Source of the DNA: Nematostella vectensis
Taxonomy: Eukaryota > Cnidaria > Anthozoa > Actiniaria > Edwardsiidae
Direction of reading: 5' to 3'
DNA length: 64,000 nucleotides
Assembly (NCBI RefSeq): GCF_932526225.1
Contig: NC_064040.1
Coordinates: 2,827,894-2,891,893 of the forward strand
The position numbers were made by a program, and so were the translations under genes. Position 1 is the first letter of the stretch; every line of letters starts with the position of its first letter. A model generated the notes under the pieces. The model saw only the letters and a list, made by a program, of their open reading frames with translations, was not told where the DNA came from and did not search any database. Shown here one piece after another: positions 1 to 11,228 of this stretch.

Positions 1-361
1 TTTTTTTGTCTGCGTTCTAAAATGCAGAAGTTCTTTTAAAAAAAGAGTATAACCAAACTTCCAATTTAATAAAGTTGAAAGTGTAAACATCTCAAACTCA
101 TCAAATATTGTTGGATCTGTATGCAATGTGTGCGAATTATACTTTATAATTTTAGCGTTTTTACCTGATAAAAAAAAAACAAATCATTGTCTTGGATCTG
201 TAGGAGATGTTATGTAGTGAGATTAAAAACAACACCACGTCTGTTTGTATAGTTTTTACTTCAAAGGTCGTGCTGGGTTTATCTGCTTTTTTCAATATTG
301 AGTATATTGCATCCTTTTCAAAACAAACAAGATGCAAGCTTTTTTTAATAATGTTCTTCAG
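1..361. other. Non-coding lead-in, probably intron of the LamG gene
   Basis: AT-rich stretch with no supported exon. It ends in a pyrimidine-rich acceptor (AG at 360-361) that opens the first visible exon of the LamG gene in phase 1, so it is most likely intron. The start codon and any signal peptide of that gene must lie before the window. Confidence 0.6.
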
Positions 362-3300
362 TCGAAGGAGCACCCAAACCTGTGGCCTTCTACCCTTTGA
401 ATGCTGTCCACAAGACACGTGACATCAGCGGCAATAATCTTCCGGTTGGAATCGCGTCTAGCGTGACACTTGTCAAGGGACTTGATGGAAGAGAGGGCGG
501 GGCATATTACTTTTCTGGGACGTCCAGTAGCTACATCGAGATCCCTTACCACGCAATGATCGACACAAGGTGATAGAGACAAAATGTTCTAATTACTGAT
601 GAAACCGATTTGTACAAAGACTAGCAGCGCAAATATTTTTTCCGAAATCTGCGTGGCCATTTATCCCTTTTGAGTTTTCTATCACTGTTGTGTTATGTTT
701 CAGATACTCCCTTACTGTACTGGCATGGGCACGTCCCGAAAAAGATGGTCCAATTCTGAATTACTACCGCTCAAATTTTGGTGTTCATTTTTGGATAACC
801 AATAACTCACCATCAAACTTATTCATAAGAATAATGACAAGGTCGCATGTCCTTACAAAAATCTTGGTGAGTGAAGCTTTATCGATCTTCACTTGGTACT
901 TCGTGGGATTCAGCTACGACTACACATCAGGGTGCCTAAAACTTTACTTGAATGGGGTCTTGGTCCGCGAGTATAACATCGGAAAAGTTGAGCTGGCTAC
1001 GGATAGAGAGGTACAGTGTGTTCAAGAAGAACTGTGTTTTTCTTCCCTATATTCAGTGTGATTTAAAAAAAAGGTCATATAACTAGGTGACCTTAAGCTA
1101 TTAAAACTCAACTGGTGTATCAAAACGGGTTTGTTAAGGGTATGAACGTGGGCCGTATCTTCTGTTATCGCTACTCTCTGTCATAGGCTAGTGAACGTAA
1201 CCTTTTGTGGGAACGAGTAAAAAAACATACAACAAATTTAGTTTTAGAGCCGGAAAAATGTTTATAGTAATTTTTCTTTACATTTATTTCAATTTTTACT
1301 CATAATGGCCTCTCAGGAGGTGAATTTAAATGTAAACACACAAAGAAAATAGTAGAAAAAGGAATTCTATGGCTTTGTGTTTCAAAGATGAAAGTGCGTG
1401 AAATATCTTCAGTGCGCTAGATATCTTTTGCGGGTCGTATAAACAACTACCTATTATATTGATCATTGCGCAATATGATTTGAATAAATAATAATTAATA
1501 TTTATATACATATACATATAACATTTATAATAATTGCTCAGGCATAGATACACATGCAAAGGGCTCGAGCGGGTGCAACCACACCCCCCCACCACCCACC
1601 CCACCCCCACCCCTCCCTCCGAACGAGTCAGCGAGTCATGTATAATGTGTCTTTGGCATCAGATCCGCCTTGGAGCAGTGACCCACGACAGTCGATACTA
1701 CCGGGGTCGCATCACATGCTTACAGATCTACAACACCGCTCTCAGCCGGAATGAGATACGAGACGCGAGCGCAGCCTGTGATGGTAAGAGAAACACGCGA
1801 TAACAAGCACGCGTTATACGCAGATAACCAAATAGGAGACACTAGCGCAGCCTGTGATAACCAAATAGGAGACACTAGCGCAGCCTTTGATAACCAAATA
1901 GGAGACACTAGCGCAGCCTGTGATAACCAAATAGGAGACACTAGCGCAGCCTGTGATAACCAAATAGGAAACACTAGCGCAGCCTGTGATGGTGAGACCG
2001 CTACAAATGTACATGCATGTTCATTTAAAAAACCTAAATACGACTAGGCGCATGCGAGACCTGCGAATACAGTAAAAACAACGTCGTGACTGAGCATGCG
2101 CATACTGTGAGCGTGAAGGACACAACACCTAGGGCCTAATGCAATGTTTAAACATTGAAGTTGAAAGCATGTTCTTTTACAGAGATATTTTGGCCATGCT
2201 TTGATTTCGTTCCAATTGATGAGTTAACTAAGGCTGCAAACCACATATGGTACCGTCTGGGTGGCGAAACTCCAAGACGAATTACGACTCGTTCCCCGCG
2301 AAGCAGTCTGGGACTTAGTGGGTGGATGAATGGTACTCATCCTCAGAGGGAGACTGGGCCTGTAACACGTGACCTGTGTTTCGCTATTGGGAACGGTTCT
2401 TGTGAGCACGAGGCCTTAGTGACAGTTCGTCAGTGTTACGGGTATTTTGTGTACAAGTTCCTGGGACTTCCTTCTGGCAAGCTGAGGATTTCTACCGAAC
2501 AAGGTATCTGTGATATCAGCGACATTCCCACCTAAATTATGAGAAAATAATTTTCCACATGGAAAATGGAACGCTGCTAGAGTTGCCTGAGTTAGCAGAA
2601 AATTGAATGGCGAATAATAATGGCTAACTATCTAATGTAGTGTCCTACCTCCTTTACACTCAACACGGGTGCTTGGTAGAAATGGTTTCACGTGAAATAT
2701 TAAAATACATATATACTTTAGAAAAAGTTATTAAAATACATTTATAAGGGTCCCCGAATGGTTCCCCCGAAATTTCGATACGCTCGCAGTTTTCGGCTGA
2801 TGCTCGCAGGTTCGGGCAATTTTTTCCGCCGTGCTCGCATGCTTGCGCAATTTTCTCCGCCGTGCTCGATTTATTCAAAAAATAAAATGCTCTGTCTCAT
2901 AAAAAACGGGGTGCTCGCCAAAAACCATTCGGGTTCTGATACTTGGTTTATGTGAATGGGTATATCAGGGGCATCACCAAGGGAGGTGATCGTCAAATCG
3001 TTTTATTGATCACGACGAAACATTCACCCTGATTTATCGATGAACCTTTTTGTGCTAAGGTTTGATTGTACAATTTCAAAATAAGATGAAAATTGTCGCA
3101 GTACATAAGTACCTCATTATATTTCATTCCAAATTCTCTTAGGAGGTGGTTAAGTTGTGACGAGTAACTTTTAATGACTTCACGTTATAGTTTTTGTCCT
3201 GTGTTTTTTAGGGAAAGATCTCGACACGCCATTGGACGTGCTTTTCCGTCAAAGGCCTGGTCACCATCTCACGGGTCACGTGTTCTACCAGGAATCTCCT

Positions 3301-3492
3301 GTCCCCTCCCCCACACGGTGCGTTGGCTACTGTCTAGTATCAGGTGAAAGATGCAAGTCGGTAAATTACAACAGCGCTCAAGACAACGGGATTTGCCAAC
3401 TAAACAATGCCACAGCCTCAAAATATGATCAACACATTTCAGCCAATCAGGAGTGGGGATACTATGAGCCAATAACAGTGACTTTTGTATAG
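362..3492 (+). CDS. LamG-like / D8C / PAN domain secreted protein (5' end missing)
   Basis: Five exons join without a frame break: 362-569, 704-1010, 1663-1783, 2183-2503 and 3212-3492, with entry phases 1, 2, 0, 1 and 1. Exons 1-3 read as a concanavalin A-like LamG jelly roll, with FYPLN near the start, then YFSGTSSSYIEIP, LTVLAWARP, LKLYLNG and a closing CLQIYNTALS strand. Exon 4 matches the D8C domain known from uromodulin, GP2 and OIT3: NHIWYR, GWMNGTHP, a G-x-V-x-R-x-L-C segment and CYGYFVY. Exon 5 is a PAN/apple module with Cys-rich CVGYCLVSGERC and a TAG stop at 3490-3492. The domains imply an extracellular, probably carbohydrate- or protein-binding role; the ligand is unknown. The 5' exons lie upstream of the window. 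Domain calls are by motif reading; the D8C call rests on spacing of W, HP, C and Y residues. Confidence 0.8.
1823..1987 (+). repeat. 33-bp minisatellite, five copies, resembling the upstream exon end
   Basis: Five head-to-tail 33-bp units start at 1823, 1856, 1889, 1922 and 1955. The second half of each unit (GCGCAGCCTGTGAT) matches the last bases of the coding exon ending at 1783. The array ends in GATGGTGAG, like the real donor GATGGTAAG. All units are open in the frame that continues the exon (11 residues per unit). Confidence 0.9.
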
Positions 3493-3828
3493 CCAAATCA
3501 GAAGTGTGTAGATGATGGGAGTCGATAAGAATGTCACTCTCTTAATCCTGCCGAAATGATTCGCTGTGATTCACTTGATTTCGGAAATTTCAAGAAAAGA
3601 ACCGTGGATCCTTGGCATTTCCCGGGAGGTTTATTATAGCTCCAATTACTTTAATACAGGATTCATCATCGACACGAAAAAAAAAAATTCACTTAAAAGA
3701 TATATATATTTGATACCACACATATGTCGGATTCGAACATGTTAAAAGTGACTATGAGATGTCTATGAGAGTTTCCGAGAGAGCATGAGGGCGAACGATC
3801 AAAACGGCATGACAGGGGCCATAACACG

Positions 3829-3916
3829 GGTGGGGCACTGGGTGCACATGCCCTCCCCGGTAAAACGTATACAAGGAAATGGTCCGAAATGGGGGTGGCT
3901 TTGCTCTCCCCCCAAA
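3829..3916 (+). repeat. Dispersed repeat copy 1 (partner at 48760-48850)
   Basis: It shares GTGGGGCACTGGG, a GCATGCCC-like block, GGAAATG and a GGGGTGGCT...CCCCCC tail in the same order and spacing with 48760-48850. Family unknown. No terminal structure is visible. Confidence 0.6.
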
Positions 3917-4550
3917 CATTTTTTTTAATGTTTCTGTATCCCACCCCACAATATTTTGGGAACTTATATCAACTCTTATCTACTTATCTACTTTTAACTG
4001 ACTGAATCTTGCAGACCTTTTAGGGTGGTATCGTTTTCATTGCTGGGGAGATCCGTTTTTTAACATATCACACATGAACTCCACGTACTGTGTGCATCTA
4101 CGTAAAAAATGGCGGAAAGCGTCAACAGGAGACTCGTAGTGAAAAAATCGTTATGAAACACTGATCTTTTAGTTATTCCCTAGAAAAAACACACATAAAG
4201 CAACTACACCAATGGATAATAAAGGTCATCTCAAATATTGGTACATCCACAATTTAACGAAGGAGTCAGAGGGCGGGGTTAAAAAAAGTGCGCCCATGCC
4301 GGTAGCGGATTGTGCTTTGTCCTAACCATAAAAATGTCTTCTGCTATCAAGATGTTTATGGCATCCGAGTTGACATTTTCTTGATATAACTGGACGACCA
4401 CCACGGCTATGCTATGGGGCTGATGATCCCTATGGCAAAGATAGATATAGTAATGATTTCATCGTCATTTGACGTTATAGCTTAGCTATAGGCTGGATCA
4501 CATAGGATCTTATCCAGTCTTCACACATTCGTATGGGCGTGTTTGTAGTT

Positions 4551-4700
4551 GAAATTTGAGGGCCCGTTTAGAATAGAATAACACGCATGAAGCATGGGCC
4601 CCTCAAAGCATTTCTAGCTAATTCTATGATCATTAAAAGTTAAGATACTACGGTCGAGAACATTTCAAAATCATATCTAATAGAGTCAGTTGACAATTTT
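4551..4700 (+). repeat. Direct repeat left of the vWA exon (partner near 5646-5822)
   Basis: It shares GGGCCCG, AGAATAGAAT, GCATGAAGCATGG, AAGCATTTCTAGCTA, ACTACGGTC and AACATTTC/CATTCC blocks in order with the partner copy on the other side of the vWA exon. Same orientation, diverged. Confidence 0.65.
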
Positions 4701-4887
4701 CGTTCCCTGTGTAAATAGCACAAGATCAGCTTTTCCCGCAATCAAATATAAATAGGCCTTATTTTACACGCGAAACTTAATAAAATATTGTAAATGTGCA
4801 ATGGTATTATTAAATTATCATGTTTTCATATAGTTTTGTATCATATGATATTATCTTACTCTGTTGTATGTCAATTATAGGAACAAT

Positions 4888-7800
4888 TTACCTACCATCA
4901 CATATATGATCCCTTATCTCCGCAACTCTTTTGAGAAGAGCACGATATGACGTCACACTGATGACGTCACGAGGACTCGATGCTATCGTCACCAGTTCCT
5001 CGCGGTAGACCTCGTCCCCAATCCCCACAGCAATGACATACACACCGGCCGCCTTTAATCTCCTTGCCTCTCGAGCAACAGTGAAAGGGTTCTCTGATTG
5101 TCCATCAGTCAGCAGAATAAAGAACTTAGGTACCAGGTCCCTGGCTCCACCATTCCTGGAAAACAACTTCTTACGCGCTAGTTCTAGAGCTCGCTCGGTC
5201 CTAGTCCCTCCTTCTGTGAACTCGATTTTGTCGATCGCGTGAGAGAGGGAGTCTGGGGTGAAGTGCTGGTTGAAGTTGAAGATGAGTTTAGCGTGTGACG
5301 AAAATCTTATAACACCAACGTGCGTCCTGCGTTCGGAGATCTCGAACTTGTTGACGATAGATTTAAGGAAGAGCTTGGCCTGTGTGAACCCGACTTGTGA
5401 TACGCTTCCAGACCCGTCCACAGCAAACCCAATATCCGCGCGCACGTTACACACTAGAATAAGACAACAGATATGGTAATTCTACACTTGTAAGATAAAA
5501 AAAGAAACGAGGAAGACCAGTCAACAGGAAACCCAATATGCGCGCACGTTACTAAGACAACAGATATATTAACTCTTCGCTTGTAAGAAAGAAAAATGAG
5601 GAAAACCGGATGTCCAATCGAATGGGAGTATGAATATATTCACAGTTGGAATTTGAGCACTTTTGATACAAAGGTTCAAGAGTTTCGGCCTTTTAAAGGG
5701 CCCGCTCAGAATAGAATGATCGGCATGAAGCATGGACCTTTTGAAGCATTTCTAGCTAGCTCTATGGTCTGTGTGATAGTCAAGACACTACGGTCAAAAA
5801 CATTCCATGACCATATATGATATTATCCACATCTCCAAAAAAGAAAACTCACTTCGTATCTTGCATATAAAAGGAAGCTGATTAAGGCAGTATTCATCGT
5901 GCCATTTTCCCGGACTAGGGTGCATCACCATGGCAACACAATCTTTCTCCTGGCCATTTGATCTCCCGGTCGGTTGTCCTGGTGCCCAGTTTGGTCGTCC
6001 CATCAGAGTCTTATCGCTCCAAACAAACTTCCCTTCATTGGCAAGATCATTGGCCCCTATCCAAAGCTGAGTAAACCCGAAGACTCCCCGAAGCTGTCCG
6101 AGTCGCTGCCGGATGCGTCTTTGCTCGGTTGTAGCGTTCCGAATGCTTAGCAGGTGTCCTGTCTCTACGGCTGCGCAGTAAAGCTCGGCTTCTGGCCACG
6201 TCAGCATGTCGTAAGGCATCAGTACGAATTTGTAGATGTAATCACCGTAGTCAAATTCTTTGAGAAAAAAAAAGAATTTGCGCACTTAGCCCTTTGTTAT
6301 ATTGCATTTTGGATTCTATTTTAGACGTTTTCTTCTGAGAGTCTAGCTTGCGGTATACCTGTGGTTACACCCGCATGGCATACTGGGAACTAAGGGCTTG
6401 TAGACAAATGAGAGAGCCATCTAGAGTTCTAGTTAGTTGCTCATACCCTCGTCTCCTTTTTTACGGACGTGTTTATATATAGATGGGGCACTCCTCTTAT
6501 ATTTTGTTTATAGCAGTAAATACAATAGGCCGATTTCATAGTTTTAGGGGGGCTTGAGCACGAAGGTTTAGCAAATATTGCCAAGTTTACTTTACCATGT
6601 ATTTAGCCTCAGATTTAGTCCGCGAGCCTTAGAGATTCAAGTATCCTAGAATTCAAAAAGGTGTTCTATATTCTGCTTACCATATCCCCAGCGCACATGC
6701 CCTGCTATCCTGCTTGGTAAACCTAGAAAAAAATAATCCTCCTTTATTAGTCTCTCATCATGTCAAGTTAACTGTCCAGAACCCCCTCCCTATCTGTCTT
6801 CAAAAACACAGTCATTTCCTTTATTGAACAATCTTCAACATTCAGGCTTTTCTCACATGACTTTTATGATTCTCGTACAGACAGGTCGTACAGACAGCAT
6901 TATACCTTCGGTTTTGCAGATATAACCAAAAGCCTCGTAACAGTCCACGTCGACCCATGTTGCCAGCGTAGGACTGGATCTTAGTGTGACGCACCGTTCG
7001 TATTCCTGGGGCTTGTTTTCGGGTCTTCCTGCTTCCCACATAACCTCGCTGAACACGTGCGCCCGGCCGTCAATCCACTGCAATAACAGAAGCAATAGGT
7101 ATGAATCCTATCCTTCGTTTTCTCCCCGGTCTTCTCCTCGTAACGAGATCACAGACCATTGATGGAAGTCCGCTACAACCATTCTCTTGCTTTTTTTGCT
7201 GCTAAATAGCGTCCCACATCATATAATTTTACGTAAACTTGGGGAAAATCTTGTTTTCTTTGTCGTTCTTGGCAGCTATTTTTAATAGCTCACAAGAACC
7301 ATCGCTTTCTACACACCACAGGCATTCTCGCGTGAACACTCATTCTCCCAAAGATCAGACAAAGGCATATTATGATTGATATTGCTTTTACACTTAAAAC
7401 CCTAACCCCGCTTACCTTTTAGGTCTTATTACTTCTTCTTCGGATTTCTCCATTTAGCCCTACCCTCCCCTTGTCTAACAAAAGCTGTACTACCTTCCCT
7501 AGCCATTCGCCTCTACCCCACAACTCTTACAAGGGACGTATTTCTCCTTGTCATTCGATCAAATCGCGAAACTGACAAAAGTTTCTTTCGAGTTCCCCGT
7601 GGTTATATTGATGCCGATGAAAGTGGTTAAAAATGGCTTCGGAAAATGCTTGCTAATCTCTAAATACTATTTGTTTTCCAATGGAAAATGTTCAATGTTC
7701 CCAAAACATTCCTTAATGTTTTTAGCATTGGTAGCGGCTTTCTGGAGCGCAGAATCCTATAAATCGGTAGATTATATTTCGCTGCTCGAGATGTCGAGGA

Positions 7801-10550
7801 ACTCGACTTTGGAGAATTTATCGAAATCCGACACACAATCTTTCTTTTTTTTAATGTGTAGGGGTCGATCCCTTCACACAATAAAACTTTTTTCGGGTAT
7901 CGATCCTTCACACTCGGAGAGGATCAAAGCGTGTGCTTGCACAACGGCGGCCATGATGGTTTGTTTGACCACCACTTCATAACCGGAGGTCAACGCACAA
8001 AAGAAAGTCACGTGACTGAATACAAGCAATTGTATGCCATGCCTAGAATTGGAACGGGATTGCGTTTTTTGCTCTTGCTCCAGCAAGCATTTTGTCCTTT
8101 TCTGTGTTCCGAGTTAAAACGGTGAGCCTGCGGCACTTCACTTTAAACTTAAGAATTCTTCATTGCTCTCGGGAGTTTTTTCTATCTTATTATCAATCTT
8201 GAATGTCGCAGTAAACATTATATCTGTGTTGGATAAGTACACATTAAATTATCCGAAAAGCGATGAGCATTGGGAGTAAGGTAGACCAATATGGACTTGA
8301 CCGAACAACGGACTGGGACGGAGAACGGGGGTGAATAAAGGAGAGCAAGGGTGAGAAAGGAACATGGAATTGTAACTGGTAAACCGTGAAAAAAAAACAC
8401 AATTCGAGTACATGGCCGAGGATCGAACCTCGACCAGATCAGGTAAAATAAGATAAAATAGACAATACTTGCAGACATGCGCTGAAACACCGTATGGCAG
8501 CATAAAGCTTTACGGCTAAGCTGGAGATTTCGGCCCCAGCACCGCTAGTGAACTGTACAACACAAAGGAACCTGAGGTACCCACTGGGGAGGCAATAACC
8601 AGGATCCCAGGCCTGTCTTAATCGGTTACGCCACGCACAGCTCGCTGAGATGTACAATTAAAAATATCGAGGTCTTTTTCACGCTTGCTTCTCTTGGGAA
8701 TAGGTGTGTTGCTATAGTAATGTAGTGATGTCTTCATCATGTGCAGCACACTACGACCAAGGTTTACATATACTGCCTTTAGCCTTTGTTCTTCTTTGTC
8801 CAGTCATGCACGTGCATATGGCATTTTTTGTCCAAAGCAACAAAAGGAAGGTACATTGTAATGCACGCAATCTAATATGTTTTGTGTTCTCAGGCTTTAG
8901 AAAATACTGTCGAAGGCTCGAGGTAGATATTTTCAAAGCAACTATCTGCCGAAATGGAAATTGTATAATTGTTTTAGTATATAAAACGAGCTTTAGAGCA
9001 ATTTTCTTTGCGTAAACACTTGCAAATCGGCTGTTCTGCTGTTACACCCGCCATTTTGCTTGATTTCAGGGCGCAGGAAAATATCCACCTCCTAGAAGGA
9101 GTATATTGCATTTTAGTCCGAGTATCTCAACCAATAGGCATATGTAGATTGTGCTCAGCACTTTTTGAGCAACTCTTTTCATTCAACATATTTGAATAAT
9201 TCGAAAAATTAAATTCAATGAAATTGAATGTTTTGAGCATTTATCTAGAACAAACGACTCCAGAGAGCGAGCAACTTTTCTTATTTCAGGTGGCACTTTT
9301 TGGATATATAGCAATTTTCGAGCAACTTTTGGCTATATTTTCCCAAATTTACTAGCACAATCTACACATGCCTATCAACCAATCAAATCGCTTGTTCTTG
9401 CGAGGTTCCCGAGTTTTATATACTAAAATCTGATTATTTACCCCTTTCCGGGTATTTTAATTTGCATTTATCCAATATAGATATAGCGTTTATAACGGAT
9501 ATTCAATATTGATAATAAGATAAAAGAACTGCCAGAATCAATTAAGAATTCTAAAGGAATAAATTGAAGTACCGAACTCAGGCTCACCGTTTTAAGACCT
9601 GGATAGAGAAATTATTTCTCTTCCTTGCATTCTCTATCCATTTGCTTATGCCCCCCCTTGTATTTCTCCCACCCCACCCCTAGCCTTATAAAGGAAGTAC
9701 TACCCTCCGTACCCATCATTCATCCCTAGACCCCCCCTACCTGGTATGTGCCGTATTTCTCCATGTCATTTGCTCCCACCCAGAAGGTCTCTTTGTCTGT
9801 GGTTTGCGCCGCTTCCCGTATCCTGTCGTTGATCCAGTTATTCTCGTCCCTTGTTTCGATACTCACAAGGTGACCATCTTCCTCCTGCTGGCAGATCTGT
9901 TCAGCTTCATAAAACGTTCGCCAATCATCTCGAGCGAGGACAATCTTATAGGAGAAATCTCCTCTTTCGAATACTGAATTAATAAAAGACACAGAACAGA
10001 AGTAATATCAATGTATTTATTATCGCAACTTACCCACTGTCGTCACTGGTAAATAATAAAATAGAACGTGTCTCTCTGATTAACAATTTGCTAGAATAAT
10101 CAAACTACAGATACTAAAAAGAAAGGCTTATCATGGTTACAGAAGAATTTTAATTGAACTGAATTAGTAAATCGCAAAGATGGCAAGGACTAGGGAAATT
10201 AGCTTGGTTGGAAAGGGCTTTATATTAGTTCAAGTATTTTAAACATAAAGGGCATGAACAATATTAGTATTTTTATATTTTCTGTCACGATAAAAGGCGA
10301 TAGTTGAAAAGAAATCGACTTTGCTGCTTTGTGATACTCTATATGGCCCAAACTAAGACAATTTTTTTTTGATTTTGAATGGAAAGCTGTACAAATACGC
10401 TTTTCAGAAAACGTCGCAAACTATATTTCATGATTAAAACTCACCAAATCCGCGCGCTAGCTCGCCAAACACTCGAGGCATACCAAGAAGATGCCAGCTA
10501 CAGAACAACCAAACAGCAAGGCGAAGTACAGGGATAATTCTTCTACTCAT
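4888..10550 (-). CDS. Secreted tandem C-type lectin / vWA domain protein, copy A
   Basis: Six exons in transcription order: 10550-10445, 9973-9741, 7077-6906, 6722-6681, 6257-5853 and 5453-4888, totalling 1524 nt (507 residues plus TAA). Exon 1 encodes a hydrophobic signal peptide. CTLD1 (about 40-170) has FWVGAND, WIDG and ending CYEAFGYICKTE. A 42-nt microexon gives a basic linker. CTLD2 (about 185-318) has WPEAELYC, LWIGAND, KWHDEYC and PFICKI. The vWA domain fills one exon with an intact MIDAS (D332-x-S334-x-S336), EGGT and LLTDG. The usual EPN/QPD sugar triplets are absent, so calcium-dependent sugar binding is unsure. It is head-to-head with copy B across 3.8 kb. The CTLD2 and vWA introns present in B are absent here. 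It is predicted to be extracellular or matrix-associated. TGA-free stop choice: the frame runs through a possible donor (GATG|GTAGGT) to TAA at 4890-4888, so a further exon cannot be excluded. Confidence 0.85.
5425..5605 (-). repeat. Duplicated start of the vWA exon and its acceptor
   Basis: The segment 5425-5510 (exon start, acceptor and pyrimidine tract on the minus strand) recurs at about 5523-5605 inside the upstream intron. Shared blocks include AACCCAATAT, GCGCGCACGTTAC, AAGACAACAGATAT and CTTGTAAGA. The intronic copy keeps a minus-strand TTAG|TAACG acceptor-like junction but soon meets a stop. Confidence 0.8.
5646..5822 (+). repeat. Direct repeat right of the vWA exon (partner 4551-4700)
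   Basis: It matches 4551-4700 in block order and orientation, with a short extra segment near 5660-5695. The two copies bracket the vWA exon of lectin gene A. Confidence 0.65.
6681..6722 (-). other. 42-nt linker microexon of lectin/vWA copy A
   Basis: On the minus strand, TTTTTCTAG precedes and GTAAGC follows a 42-nt segment that enters and leaves in phase 1. With the split codons it encodes GLPSRIAGHVRWGY. Copy B has an equally long microexon encoding GAPKRIVARRRFGY at the same place, which makes chance very unlikely. Confidence 0.88.
8114..9595. mobile_element. Putative non-autonomous TTAA-flanked DNA element
   Basis: The ends read TTAA|AACGGTGAGCCTG at 8114-8130 and CAGGCTCACCGTT|TTAA at 9579-9595, an exact 13-bp inverted terminus. 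The similarity continues inward through (C)GGYACTTCA, TTTA and AGAATTCTT for about 50 bp. The internal 1.4 kb has no convincing transposase. TTAA target duplication is the habit of piggyBac-type elements; assignment to that group is inference. It lies in intron 2 of lectin gene A. Confidence 0.72.
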
Positions 10551-10627
10551 CGCAACTTATCTATAATGAAATTACTACATCTCCTGTAGGAATCAATCGC
10601 ACGAGATGACACACACTCCTTCGAGGC

Positions 10628-10635
10628 CTTTATAG
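10628..10635 (-). promoter_or_regulatory. TATA-box-like site of lectin gene A
   Basis: CTATAAAG on the minus strand lies about 80 bp before the ATG at 10550, which would give a short 5' UTR. The match is good but unsupported by any transcript. Confidence 0.45.
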
Positions 10636-11211
10636 TACACGTAAGAATTCTGTGATTAAGATACAAGGGTATTCCTTGAAAAAATATCATTTTAATACGG
10701 AAAGCGTTTAAGATTAGATTACTTTGCGTGATATTTAAAAGTTCACGCTGTGTTCCTAATGAAAAGGGCGTGGCAAAATATCTAACAACTCTCTACTTGC
10801 GCAAACAAAGCCTTCGTTATCAATTACTTGAGAACGTTTGTCAAGCTTACTGATGTAGCTATGCCTCTAATTAGACCTAGATAAGACAGACTATAACAGT
10901 CAAAGCTTTGCTGCTACTGATTTTCAGGATCTACGCCAGATGGCTAAGAGGAGAAGGAAATGCTTAGATGCGAATTGTGAGTAATGGATCTCGATAAGCC
11001 ATATTGGCAACAGCGACGCTGCAGACAAAGCTTTTAGCCTTTACGACGTGGAGAGTTTGCGACGGCTCGAACGCTGGATTTTTCCGCACGGTAAAAGAGA
11101 AAGGTGGTCGCGCGCGCTGTACGGTGGTTGCTTGCGTTGTGAGTAGTTACCGTAGTCATTGTGTTTTTTTTCTTTTTGCCGTTCTAGACTTAAACGAAAC
11201 AACGATGCATA

Positions 11212-11228
11212 GGGGGGGGGGGGGGGGG
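11212..11228 (+). repeat. G17 homopolymer run
   Basis: Uninterrupted guanines in the divergent promoter region. Long runs like this and those near 18731-18790 and 39582-39600 can also contain sequencing-length errors. Confidence 0.9.

Larger units (their letters stand above)
3493..4887. other. Intergenic region between convergent genes
   Basis: It lies between the 3' ends of the LamG gene (+) and the lectin/vWA gene (-). I see no exon. It contains one copy of a dispersed repeat (3829-3916) and one copy of a direct repeat flanking the vWA exon (4551-4700). Confidence 0.6.

Noticed and set aside
1823-1987. CRISPR-like regular direct repeats (also 49666-49825)
   Set aside because: Units are head-to-tail with no spacers, in an animal genome; these are minisatellites.
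8415-8633. A second tRNA gene on the minus strand
   Set aside because: A-box-like and B-box-like words are about 200 bp apart and no cloverleaf forms.
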